Shown here: in pieces, positions 44,411 to 57,000 of the stretch
Position numbering within the stretch: the stretch's first letter is position 1
Layout: each line of letters opens with the position of its first letter
Assembly: GCF_037975245.1 (NCBI RefSeq)
Contig: NC_092576.1
Coordinates: forward strand, 1,500,501-1,564,500
Length of the DNA: 64,000 bases
DNA from: Apostichopus japonicus
Taxonomy: Eukaryota > Echinodermata > Holothuroidea > Aspidochirotida > Stichopodidae
Reading direction: 5' to 3'
Made by a program: the position numbers and the translations under genes
Notes under the pieces: generated by a model
Databases searched by the model: none
The model's input: only the letters and a program-made list of their open reading frames with translations
What the model was told of the DNA's origin: nothing

Positions 44411-45129
44411 GAACAATACCTGATGATGATTGTAACTTAAGAGCAGTTTAAGCTCTTCAAAATGCAGGCTGTTACAAATTTACTGTTGCAACTAAATACA
44501 GCGAAAGACAATTTCATTGGAATGCAATCAAACGTAGGCGATACAATGAAACACGCCATATGTATAGTACATATATATGATAAACAACAAATATCTTATT
44601 ACATGCATTTGAAATTTTATCAAGCTCATTAGCATTGTACTCAAATATGCAAGAGATTCAGACAATGGCCATCCATGTTCACGTTTCAATGAACATTTCA
44701 CAGTCCCAACATTTTGGTTTTTTGAATAGAGACATTTTCCGTCTATAACTGAAGATGACTTTTTCTTATGGAATTTGTAAAATATGGTTAAATAAAACAC
44801 AGTATGCAATCCATTGACCAAAAAATATATTTATCCTTTTAAACAACAACAAATTTTCATTCCAGTAGACATTTAAACATAATGATATCCTCCACCCCCC
44901 CCCCTCCCGCAAAGAATAAAACATCAGATCAATATAGTTCAGAAAAACACTTTGGTCACAGCTGTGATTGGTTATTCCATTGCATTTTCTTAAAATCTAG
45001 CTGTAAATTAAAACCCAAATATTTTCAATGTTATAACAATTTGTTGATTTTCCAGGAATGTTGCTCCATTTATAAAGAAAGGAATGATACCAAAATTGCA
45101 GAAGTATAGAAAGTATAAATTGCCTTAGC
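44411..45129. other. unrecognised end of the duplicated unit
   Basis: AT-rich DNA with no recognised gene; includes a poly-C tract at about 44894 with one base difference between copies. Confidence 0.4.
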
Positions 45130-46352
45130 AATATTGTATGTACACTACTAGAACGGTAACCACTCAATAGATCAAAAAAGTACCATCGATTATTAAAATC
45201 AGGTGACTGACAATCAGTATGCGATATCCCAGCTTAAATGCAATAATTAATTCAATTGTAAATCTTAATTAACGTAGTAATTACCATATGAGTAAATACA
45301 CGAAAACTGTGTGATTGACTACGATTTGAATTATTTTAATAATTCACAGTGGCAACAAGTTGAGATGTTTGTGATTTCATTTACAGAGATAGTTAAAACG
45401 ATAAATGCCATAAGATGAAAACCAAACTTGACAAAGTAGTAAGTCGTTAAAAATCATGTTAAATATAGTACATGTCTTTTCTGCAGAACACGCAGAATTA
45501 GATAATTTTCATTTCACGACTAGAAATAACATTTTGATTCCAGTCAAAATAATCAACAACATTGAACAACAGTGATGGAAAGAAATGTGTTGAATACCTG
45601 AATATATTGACACCTTGAATCTTGGCGAAACCTTGTTTTACATCCATCATAATATTTTGCTTCCACTATATACTAATGAGTATAAACTCAGTCACATTTG
45701 CCTTTAACTAAATCAAGGAATTAAAGATCCTTTATAATTTTGAATTAGAAATGGCAATGGTTCTAAGGTGATATGTTGGCGTAGTTTGCCGCTGTATGGG
45801 AACACTCTGCTGATGTTGCCAATGAGACATTCGTATCGGTGAATTCAATCGCTGGCCTAGATACTTAAAATATACTATTGTGCTTTTATCCCTGGAAGTT
45901 GGGTGACATCTGCAGGATTTCTTGTGAATAGAACAAACTGATATTTACCCATATGACTTCATGATTATACATCAACTAGTTAAGATTAACAAACAATAGT
46001 CTATTGTTTGCTTTCCTGACGGTAGCAGTTTTTTCTTCTTCTTTTCCAATAGTTTGTTTCCTCTCCTTTTCCTGCTTTCCCCTCCTTAATTCTTCTTCTC
46101 TTCGTCTTGGAGAACACTTGTCTTGAAGCAGTATTTAGCATTAAGCATGCATTTGATCATCTGTTTCCATATGTTCTTATGACATGTTAAATAAATGAGT
46201 AACTGCTGGTTCAATTGTACAATGGCAATGATGCCAAGCTGCCACTTTTTCAGCATTGTCAGTTTTCACATATGTATTCCAAAACTCAAACAGGAAAGTT
46301 TTAGGCTTGACTTTTTGTCCTTACTTTAATATTAATCTTGGCTATAATCATG

Positions 46353-46613
46353 CTAAAGAAATGCCTTTTCATGAGATATTATGGTACCTAATAGCATAAA
46401 ACAGGTACCATCATCCGAATGGAAAAGGCTGCTTTGTTGCTCTGCGTGTTCAATGATCTGGGCCTTCTCTTTCTTTTGCCGCAGGTCTCTCTTGCAGGGA
46501 CCTACAAAAACGACATCATTGCGGCCCACGTGGAAACGATAAGACCGCCGTACAAACGCAAATGTGGCACAGACTCCGCCAATGAACAATACATCATTAA
46601 TGTTTATATGCAA
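46353..46613 (-). CDS. coding-looking ORF, unknown (copy 2)
   Basis: Identical to the 42577-42837 frame because the whole 3.78-kb unit is duplicated. The same strand ambiguity applies, with the plus-strand alternative at 46419-46616 after a CTTTTGCCGCAG acceptor. Confidence 0.3.
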   Translation of the reverse strand: MHININDVLFIGGVCATFAFVRRSYRFHVGRNDVVFVGPCKRDLRQKKEKAQIIEHAEQQSSLFHSDDGTCFMLLGTIISHEKAFL

Positions 46614-47795
46614 TAAAGGTTAAAGATCATTTAGGGTCAAAGAAGGTTCACACATGAAAATTCTTCAATATGATTATCATCCTAAGGTTTGATGTGATCC
46701 GGATTAAGTTTGTTTCAATGGTCCGTAGGTAAAGGAACAAAGATAATCGGTCAAAGGCCATGTTATTTTGACTGGAAATATAAAATATTTTTCCAATAGG
46801 GTTCTCTATTTGGTGTTAACGTAAGTTTAATCTTCACTACCCCAAAGTAAGTATATCTTAACATTTATCTGAAGAAAATTTGCGCATTAAAGCAGGTGTT
46901 TGCGTTGCGTGATTGTCAGTTAATGAAAACTTTCCTGCCAAATTGTTAGTCATACAAAGTTTTACAGTACATATCTCAAATAACGGATGAATCCCAATGT
47001 TGGACTTTACCTGAATGCAACTGTGTTATGATTTACAAAGCAATAATGACAATTTACCAATATCATCACAAGAGAAAGCCTCGATATGCTAAGTGTAAAT
47101 GTACAGTCTTACTTATTGCCATAAAAAAAATCAAAATTCCACTTGAATGAAGAAATAATTTTGCATTTTACATATTATGCTATTTAACAAGAATTTTCAT
47201 AATTATGTATATCAAAGGTAAAATTCCATTACTTATAATAGTACGTTGTATTTAAATCAATTCTAGTTCGTCCAACACAGTTGAACACTTACATTTGGTC
47301 GTGATATCCCTCCCCCCCCCCCCCTCGTCCAAAAAAAAATAAAAGAGAAGAGAGAAATGGAACAGCCATTAAACGGAGTTTTCAACACAAGGACTGTATG
47401 CATCGTAAAATGTATTTGTTAATCATACTTTTTGCAAATACTCCAGAAATTGTGAATCTCAGTAGTATGATATATAATAAAATGATGATAGTATGCTGTT
47501 TTAACAATAGTCCTGTTAATTATACCTCAACAATCATTACTTGGACTCACCTTGAAGCAGTGCATACTAGATCTTTTTAAAAATTTAATCAAAGTTCATT
47601 TTTCATTTCTGAGCGTTTGCAAAATGTATGTTCATGATATTCCGATAACAACCATTTCAAGGAGATTTTAAGCAAAGAATCACATTTCCATATACCTATA
47701 ACCTACCTATTTGAGTGAAAACCACGAATTACATCGACGCTTCCTTTCTGGCTAAAATATATATTTTTTTAACATTTTTTACTGTCATCAACTAT

Positions 47796-48186
47796 GTCAC
47801 TACGAAGCAGGATGTACAACCAGTGTGTTCTAACCACGATGACATATGGGGAGGAAACTTGGACTACGACCAGGGAGATTGAGAAAACCCCCAATAACAA
47901 CACAATTAAGAGCAATGGAACGAAAAATGCTATATCCTAACTCTGAGGGATAGAGTTAAACACACGGAAATCAGAAGAAAGACTAAAGTAAAAGATGCCG
48001 TAGTTAAAATCAAAAAATTAAAATGCAGATGAACTGGGCATACTGCCAGATCACAACATGATAGATGGTCAAGAAGGACGACAGCCAAGAAATGGGAGAA
48101 GAAAAAGGGGAGATGAAAGAGAAGATGGGGAGATGTCACATCAAAAGACACCAACTTGGGCGAGGAAAACTCACATTCAACAGTAA
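47796..48186 (+). pseudogene. LINE 4 C-terminal relic (copy 2)
   Basis: Second copy of the relic at 44020-44410, produced by the tandem duplication and not by an independent insertion. The only notable change is AAAAACCCC to AAAACCCCC after the TREIE segment. Confidence 0.75.
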
Positions 48187-48908
48187 ATGAACAATACCTG
48201 ATGATGATTGTAACTTAAGAGCAGTTTAAGCTCTTCAAAATGCAGGCTGTTACAAATTTACTGTTGCAACTAAATACAGCGAAAGACAATTTCATTGGAA
48301 TGCAATCAAACGTAGGCGATACAATGAAACACGCCATATGTATAGTACATATATATGATAAACAACAAATATCTTATTACATGCATTTGAAATTTTATCA
48401 AGCTCATTAGCATTGTACTCAAATATGCAAGAGATTCAGACAATGGCCATCCATGTTCACGTTTCAATGAACATTTCACAGTCCCAACATTTTGGTTTTT
48501 TGAATAGAGACATTTTCCGTCTATAACTGAAGATGACTTTTTCTTATGGAATTTGTAAAAAATGGTTAAATAAAACACAGTATGCAATCCATTGACCAAA
48601 AAATATATTTATCCTTTTAAACAACAACAAATTTTCATTCCAGTAGACATTTAAACATAATGATATCCTCCACCCCCCCCCCCTCCCGCAAAGAATAAAA
48701 CATCAGATCAATATAGTTCAGAAAAACACTTTGGTCACAGCTGTGATTGGTTATTCCATTGCATTTTCTTAAAATCTAGCTGTAAATTAAAACCCAAATA
48801 TTTTCAATGTTATAACAATTTGTTGATTTTCCAGGAATGTTGCTCCATTTATAAAGAAAGGAATGATACCAAAATTGCAGAAGTATAGAAAGTATAAATT
48901 GCCTTAGC

Positions 48909-49249
48909 AATATTGTATGTACACTACTAGAACGGTAACCACTCAATAGATCAAAAAAGTACCATCGATTATTAAAATCAGGTGACTGGCAATCAGTATG
49001 CGATATCCCAGCTTAAGTGCAATAATTAATTAAATTATAAATCTTAATTAACATAGTAATTACCATATGAGTAAATACATGAAAACTGTGTGATTGGCTA
49101 CGATTTGAATTCTTTTAATAATTCACAGTGGCAACAGTTTGATATGTTTGTGATCTCATTTACAGAGATAGTTAAAATGATAAATGCCATAAGATGAAAA
49201 CCAAACTTGACAAAGTAGTAAATCGTTTAAAAAAAACATGTTAAATATA
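48909..49249 (+). repeat. dispersed repeat D, right-hand partial copy
   Basis: About 340 bp matching the start of each duplication unit (from AATATTGTATGTACAC to GTTAAATATAGTAC) but with a dozen or so private changes (GACTGGCAAT, TTAAGTGC, GATTGGCTACG). This is the older right-hand repeat that took part in the unequal exchange. Confidence 0.85.
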
Positions 49250-50959
49250 GTACGGGTCTTTTCTTTCTTTTGAACATGCGATGGTAAATACCCAGAGTCA
49301 CAAAATAGTTAAAAGTGACCAAACAAACTGTAGAGATCATCATGTGGTTGGGTATGCATTGAACACCTTCCTAGCATGAATATTATAATGTACCCAATGA
49401 ATGGTTTCCTCTTTCTTTATAAATAAACAAGACAATCACACAATTTACTTAATATGCTTGACGATCAATCAAACAATTACGTTTTACAATGTTACAACTG
49501 ACTGGTACATCTCAGATATATTAAACTAAACTCTTGTGGGTTTTATATTAATTTGTGTGTGTGAGTGTTCATATATCTTTAGTCTCATTTCGCTTCTCTC
49601 ATGTCTTTTTAATTGATGCAGCAATGAGTTGGAAATACAGAACAGTGAACAATTTCTGGGGCCTCCCACATTATACGTGGATACCCTTTATATTAAAGAT
49701 GTAGTTTGGATTCTACAATGAAACACAAAATAATGAAACAAAACATATCCAGCAAAGTTTATTTCTCACTTTCTGAGAATAACTACAAAACTTGATGTGC
49801 TATTCATGATCAGTAATTATATTCTTTTATTAACTTTGAATATTAAATATTAAAGTTATTAACATATTTACTAAAAAAAGTTTTCTAGAAACACAAGACC
49901 TGGAAGGTAGGAAAAGACACCGATTTAAATGACCATTATTAAGCAAACAAATAACATTTTAAAATATTCCCACATAATTCCTTTGTAGTTATGAAAGTAA
50001 GAGTAGTTTATAATTCAAATTTAAATGAATTTCATTAATTAATTGAAACCAAGTGACAAAGAATTTGATCCATAATACATAAATGACTAGCAAAACAATA
50101 AAGCAAAACAAAGATAAACAGAAAGTAAGAATAGGCTTTGGTTTTCAATGACTTTTAGTTGATTATATGAAACTTATTGAAGCAGGCATAAACTTTACTC
50201 TCATGCTTACAAGTTTTCCACTGTTTTTCCTCTACTGGCCTCAAGTGACCTTTAAATTTGACCTCTACTAAATACAATGCGACTTATGTACCCATTATTA
50301 TGATAAACCTTACATCAAAGTCAAGATATTTGTCTCCAAATGCTACCGATTTGATAGGAAACTAAAAGACTGAATTGTATTACAACAGAAAAAGGAAAGA
50401 AAGGCAATATTCACAGAAAGTTTTCAAGTACTGTAAGTTAAGAAAAGTAAAATGTGAGATAAAATTCCAGAATGATTGTTTGTTAAGTGCATGGAGGAAC
50501 AAAAGTGCATCTAATATTGCCTAAGTGCATAGTTTGCTAAAAAGAAAGTTACTATCAGCTAAGGATGACATACATCTCAAGAAAACATTTAACATAGCAA
50601 TATAAACAAATGCATATATATAAATGCTTATATAAAGTGAAATAAAAAGAGAACATGGTGATTTATAGCATCATGATCTGCATTATTCATTTACCTCTTT
50701 GATTTGGTCATGCAACTAATAATTGTTCTTAAAAATAATTTGTTGATAAAAGGGTCTTGTTTTTTACACTCTTTTTACAACTAAAAGTTCTATTCTGAGT
50801 ACAGATAAAGCAATTGTCAACCTACATTTTAAACTCTGATACTACTTTTCAAGAACAGATTTAGCATATATACAAATGAAATTTTAGTTAATTTTTTTAA
50901 GTACACAATATGGCAGACTGGTGGTATCCAGAGGCCCTATAGTCTTGGCTTCTTGGCTT
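49250..50959. other. AT-rich stretch downstream of the helicase gene
   Basis: No recognisable gene. The part nearest 50960 should include the 3' UTR of the minus-strand helicase. Minus-strand AATAAA-like signals (TTTATT on the plus strand) occur at about 50635 and further away; I cannot choose the cleavage site. Confidence 0.4.
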
Positions 50960-51093
50960 CTAAGACGATGTCTTCTTTGTCTTTTGTGCACCTTTTGCCG
51001 GGAATTGATCAGCAGGTATCACAGCATTTATATTTTCAAAGTGCTCCAAAAGTTTTCTCCATATTTTGCAGGTTTTCAGCAAGTTCCTGTTAC
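50960..51093 (-). CDS. HELZ2: HELZ2-like terminal exon
   Basis: Acceptor CAATTTTTAG. It reads GNRNLLKTCKIWRKLLEHFE, NINAVIPADQFP and a basic tail (KGAQKTKKTSS) then TAG at 50960-50962. The position of the stop just after VPADQFP agrees with the end of HELZ2-family proteins. Confidence 0.9.
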
Positions 51094-54000
51094 CTAAAAA
51101 TTGAAAGAATATATAAATAAGGGAGAAGTTTAGGAAACGTTTTGTCAGTTATCTTTGCACAATATACAGAACTATATTGCAACCATAGCAAATTGGAAAG
51201 CAGTAAGGGGAAAATATAAACTCCTCCTTGTCTTAGGGTCTGATGAAATTTACCATGATAACTATAAATGTATGACATCACCATATTCGAATCAGTCTGC
51301 AGTGTTTCAAACAAACAAAACAAGCATTTCAAACAATGTTCTACCTATACCCATATGATCAACGTAGGCCTATAACTTGAGATGACCATATTTTGTGCAG
51401 GAAATATGGGGATATTATTTGACCCTCCATGAATGGGGTTCACTTTGTCAAACTTTGAACAAAGAACGATAAAAGATAATTTTAGCTAAGAAGCTCTGAA
51501 CATCATGTGTGTATATGCCTGTGTGTGTCTGAGGATATGAACAGTCCTCAGATGTCATTTTAAAAGGACCACCATGTCCTCAGAAGAATTCTATTGTTGA
51601 AGGATCTTGTTTAGGTTAAGGTACATGGATTCGAACAATGGGACAATAAAAAATGGGGTCCACAGTCTGCATGTGAAACACACTTACGTGTACATGTGGT
51701 TATGACATATGGTAAACCAATGCAGTCTCCAGAAGACGACAATCATTTTGGGAATTGTTTAGGAGTTTAAGAATATGGGAACATTTTCCCCAACATGTAA
51801 TATTGCTCAGTGTGTAAAAGCAGGCTTTGGTTCCTCTGCGCTGCTGCATAGGAAATTCGATTTGTACATACCAATAATTATCAGGCCTTGCATGGCTCTG
51901 GTTATACCAACGTTCATCTGGTTCTCATCTTCGATGAATCCCAGGTTAGTCCGTCTCCAACTCTTTCCCGGAGTCTCTGGAATCTCGTCTTCCGGTAATG
52001 ATCGCACGGTGGACAACAATACATAGTCCCATTCACTACCTGTCATTAAAAATATCAAAGAAATTGACTCATGGACGAAACAATCAGACAGTCAAGGAAG
52101 CGAATACATGTAGCCAACCTGGTTACCCTCGAGCGAATCAATAAATTATTTCATTACAGAATAGTATTGACATATATCACAGCAAAACAATTCAGGATTG
52201 TATTAAAACTTAACACTGTATTCTACTAGATAATGATCCATTTAGATCCTGGCTTTAGTTGGAAGCCTTCCACTGAAAAGCCCTAATGTTGTTATGATCT
52301 TCTTCATGTAATATGACAACGATATGCTAATACATAGATAGACAAATGTCTACTTATTACTTATGGCACAAATTGATCACACCTCATGTAATTTCTTCAC
52401 TTTTTTTCACAGAGGAACCTGTCCAGTTTGCATCATATACAGTGTATAGAATTAAAAAAAAAAGGATTTCATCTTGCCCAACATGGTACATTCTGTTGAG
52501 TTACAACCTAAGAGGAGTAGACAATAGAGGAAAAGGATATTAAGAGGAAGGAATCATGCAGTATAAATTAACATTTAAAGAGTATCTACAATTTGGTTTG
52601 GGGTTCTTGTAGAGTTATGAAGAGAAAGGCTGATTCATTTAAAGAATCTGGCTCGTTTCAATCTTAGTTATACCTTGGCTCTTGATAATTGTCTGAACTT
52701 TGATCTTGGGGTGTGTCTTCTGCAGCATCTTATGTATTATATTACACTGAAGCTTGTACTGAGATAAAATTGCCACATCTTCTGGTTTCACTTTCCTCTG
52801 GTCCACAAGGTATTTTGCTACTCGAACCTGTTAAGAAAACAGAATGATACAGGAGACGTTTGACATTGACCTAATCTAGGTTGGATTTTAAAAGTATATT
52901 GCTGTTGCTGTGCTTAGTCAGTTTTTGCAATATGTATGAGTAAATGGGAATAAGCTGTGGGAAAGGGTATGCTCTAATGTTTGGCAGCATATGGTCGCCT
53001 TTTGCAGTTTGATATCAAGTGCTTTTTTGCCTACTATGAAAATGTGCACACTATTATTGAACAGTTGACATTTATCAAAATGTTGCTGACTCATGACACA
53101 AAACAATCCGTAATAGTGCAGTTGGCCAAATAACTGATTTACTGAATGTAGAAACAATGGAATAGTGAGTGAAATGGTCATAATTACTGTTGCATACCAA
53201 CATGTAACAGATTAACAGTATATCAAGAATTCCCAGCTTCCATCATATACTTTACATGTAGTGTCACAAAAGGAGCTAGAATTGCCAAAATGGGTCAACC
53301 GTTTCTACAACCATCCACGCGTTCAGAATTGGTAAATCCAAGAAGAATGTACAAAATTTTGCATGGTATTCACAATTTCGTGACAATATTTGATGTGTAT
53401 AAAGTTCCATGGCAACACAAACTTATGAATGCATAATACCAACATGGTACCACCAAACTATTATCATTCTTATCATTCGAAATAAGGGTATGTAAATAGG
53501 CTAACTTAACTATACATTTTCTTCTATACTATTTGATAATCTTGAAACAATAAAACAGAATGTTGTTAAAAAGTAGTTTCAAGTTCATACGTACAATTTC
53601 CTTTGCTTCAATGCGGTTACTTCTTGAATTTTCGTTGCCTTCTGATGTTTTGACAGTCTGTGTGTCTTCCAAGCCTTCTATGTGGCAGAAAACTTGTGGC
53701 ACTCGACCTTTGCCTGGCCAAATATAACTTGGCAATCGAGGCGTGCGTTGGTTTACTGATTTGTCAGTAATGAGCTGGTTGTCATAAAATTCTTTAGATG
53801 GAAACTTGCAGATTTCTTCATGCTTCAAAATAGAATGTGCAAACAAATTTCAATAAATAAAAATGGCCGACCTTCATACACAAACTAGACAATTCTTTTA
53901 TGTAATAAGATCCATGTTTAAATAAATACACGCAGGTGCGCACTAATCTTACAGTGGTGTAAAGAGTGCTACAGCAAATTGTGACCAATTAAAGGTTTCA

Positions 54001-57000
54001 CAAACACTGAAAGTAACTCAGTGTCCATAGACTAACACAGTGCATCATGACAGTATGATATATGGCATGGAATCCCAACGGAATTATATATAACTAACTG
54101 TATTATTTGTGTTAGGTATCTTGTCTCCCATGTCATTTGTTGGTGTATGCACATTCTGTGTGTTTCCTACGTACCTTTTCTTATACTTCACCAGTATGTG
54201 TAACAGAGTCCAATATATAAAACACTGACAATTAAATGGCTGACTTACCATACGGTATTGAATCGACAATGTGTGTGCAGTGCCTTGGTACTTTTCCATC
54301 AGTGAAATATCAGCTCCAAGTTGCTTGACGCGTGGTTCTTGGACAATGGGTCTATATGAGATGCATTTAATAAAGAATAAGATTCCAAATTTATAAGGAT
54401 TTTTAGGCTAAATCATCGCAGAATAACAATTTTCACTCTACATCACAAGAGAAAACCCTGCTTGCATTCATCATGGTAAAAAAATGAGTGTATGACAGGA
54501 TTATGACACACTGACACTGAAGGACAGAGTGATATATGACAGAGAATGAGAGTTTAGCTTAAGCTTGATTAACAGCAGGTCTATGAACTTTTTTATTGCA
54601 AAACATTAGAGCGATATGGGTAATTATTTTCTTGATACACATTCTGAAGATATTCACACAGCTTTTAAAAAGATGAAGCACACACACACAATATACTTTA
54701 ATTCTGATATTGAAGTACTCTTAGCTTCGACAATAAAATGATGGCAAATACTACAACCAGCTATACTTTAAAGCAAAGATTAACAGCTGGACTACAGGTG
54801 TCTATTAGTGCAAGCTTACTTCAACTTTGTGCAATTTGGACTGCACAATCGCTACACAAGATAGTATAAGCTTCCACGAGCTAATTGGAAGATAACTGTT
54901 TTCCTTCAAGTGGGCATGACAACAAGACAGTCCTTAATATGATTGACAGGTTGTTAATTAGTAATCAATCTATTACTTAACATGGATTGCATGTTCTGCT
55001 TTTGCTCCTTTTCATCATTTCCTTGAATATTAAAGGTTTAAAAGCACAACACTGAGTGTACTAAATTATACAAACTGGCTCTGCATTCTAATCTAAAATC
55101 CTTCTTTGAAAGAAGTCAAGGATTGCGAAAGGAGATTTAGCAGATCACTTTACAATTGTATATATTTTTAATATTTGATGTGAATAGAAATATTAGCCAT
55201 TTCTATTGTAATATGTTTTACTCATTAAAGAAATGTTTTATGTCATAATTTGATGCCTACCTCAATTGTTTGTGATCGCCAATCAACACAACCTGTTTGG
55301 GTGTATGACACACTAGTGGAACAAGGGTATCTAGTTCAAAACACATCCCTGCTTCATCAATGACACACTGTAGAATGTCCAAGCTTTCCTTCAGAATGAA
55401 ATGACCTGATGCGCTGCATGTACAGAGTATCACCTCCATCTTCTTGAGAACTTCAATCTATGATGATTTCAAAAAATAATTTCAAAATTTCAAATTCAAA
55501 AAACATTTTTTTTTCATTCATCGACACCAATACAGTGGCGTAGGAAGGTACTTTTGAGTGGGGGGGGGGCTGAAGACTGATGGCCGGCCTGGGGGAGGGG
55601 TCAAAGGGGAGGGGTGTCCCCCTCCCCTTTTTTTGCATTTCCAGGTGGCCTCAGATGCAATTTGGTGCAATATAGCACACTTCAACACTCACTCCATTTT
55701 GTAAACTTAATTTTGTATTTTCACCTGGCCTTAGATGCAATTTGGTGCTCCAAATGAGATTTTTTTTCTCATTTGGAAATGAAAAAGGGGTTTTCTGAAT
55801 TGCGAAGCGGGGGGGGCGGAATGATACTTCCGCCCCTCCACATTTTTCACTGTCGTTGTCGGACCGGTTCAACAACCAGAAGGAAATAATCAAGATATCG
55901 GATAGAAAAAGCTGTAGAGAGAGTTAGTCTTTATGATCATAATGCATATTGTAACTGATGCCAATGAAATGTTTGGCATGCTAATCATAGTTGGAGAGCT
56001 CTTCAATTCTCTAGTAATAGTTATACCCAAAGATAGGCTAGGGTTTACACTTTACACCCCTGTTATATCAAGTGGATGTAGTCAATTGGATAATACAAGG
56101 CTAGCTCAAATCTTGTAGTGTTGTTAGCTATTGAAATGTCTCACGATTACAAGATAAAAACGTTTAAAGAGACCTTAAAGTTTCATTAGGTTTTGGTTCG
56201 ATATGATTACGTTACTGTTGTTGTTGATCGAGCTTACCTTCAACTCATGCACTGCAATTGTAAAAAAAATAGCCTTCTCTGTGTAGGGCATCAACATCTA
56301 ACATTGTTTATTAAGCTTTTGACACACAGCCATCATGACTGCAACCAGACTCCTTGACTGCAACTCGACTACTTTAATATGGAAATTTGTAGTCATAGTC
56401 AGGAAGTTTGCATTGCATGAATGCAACTAATATAAAGTTTACATAAATGTACTAAACAATCACAAAGAAATAATTAATATTAATATTAAACAATCACTGG
56501 TTAACAGAAAATGCTCATTACTGGTTCACTGCCCAGGGTGAGTAGTATGACTATGGATCTTGACAAAAAACTATCGAAAACTTAGATCAATGGAGGAGTT
56601 GATTTGGGTACCCATTCAGACGGGAAGTGTGCACATGGCTTCATAATATTTGACATGTGCATGCAGCATACATGAGCTTTCATGGTAACATCAACTGAGT
56701 ATTTGATTCTGCAAAATAATGTATCAATGCCAGGAAACTAATATTCTGTTGTATGAACATGAAAATCAGACATACATTTGCCGACCATATCCGCCAAATA
56801 TCACTTCTTGCTCTATATTGTTTGTAGGGTGCAGTGCATGAAAAAGTCATAACTAACTACTGAATTGTAGGAAATATAAGGAAAAGAAATAAGCAATATA
56901 TATGGACTTACTTTAGCGAATTTAACAAGCGCTTTGTATTTCCTGATATTTTGCAATGTTGGATCGAGAGTACCTTCCTTCAGCTTCTTGTACATTTGAT

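Larger units (their letters stand above)
41354..45129 (+). repeat. 3,776-bp tandem duplication, first copy
   Basis: Aligns to 45130-48908 with a constant offset of 3,776 bp and only a handful of differences, mostly in C and A homopolymers (for example at 43537, 44111 and 44894). Content: the 3' part of repeat D, an AT-rich segment with a coding-looking patch at 42577-42840, a LINE C-terminal relic at 44020-44410, and ~700 bp of unrecognised DNA. Confidence 0.95.
45130..48908 (+). repeat. 3.78-kb tandem duplication, second copy
   Basis: Near-identical to 41354-45129. Its first ~27 bp carry the variants of the right-hand flanking repeat (CTAGAACGG), and from 45210 on it carries those of the first copy (GTGACTGACAAT). 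The junction is therefore a hybrid made by unequal exchange between two repeat D copies. Confidence 0.95.
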
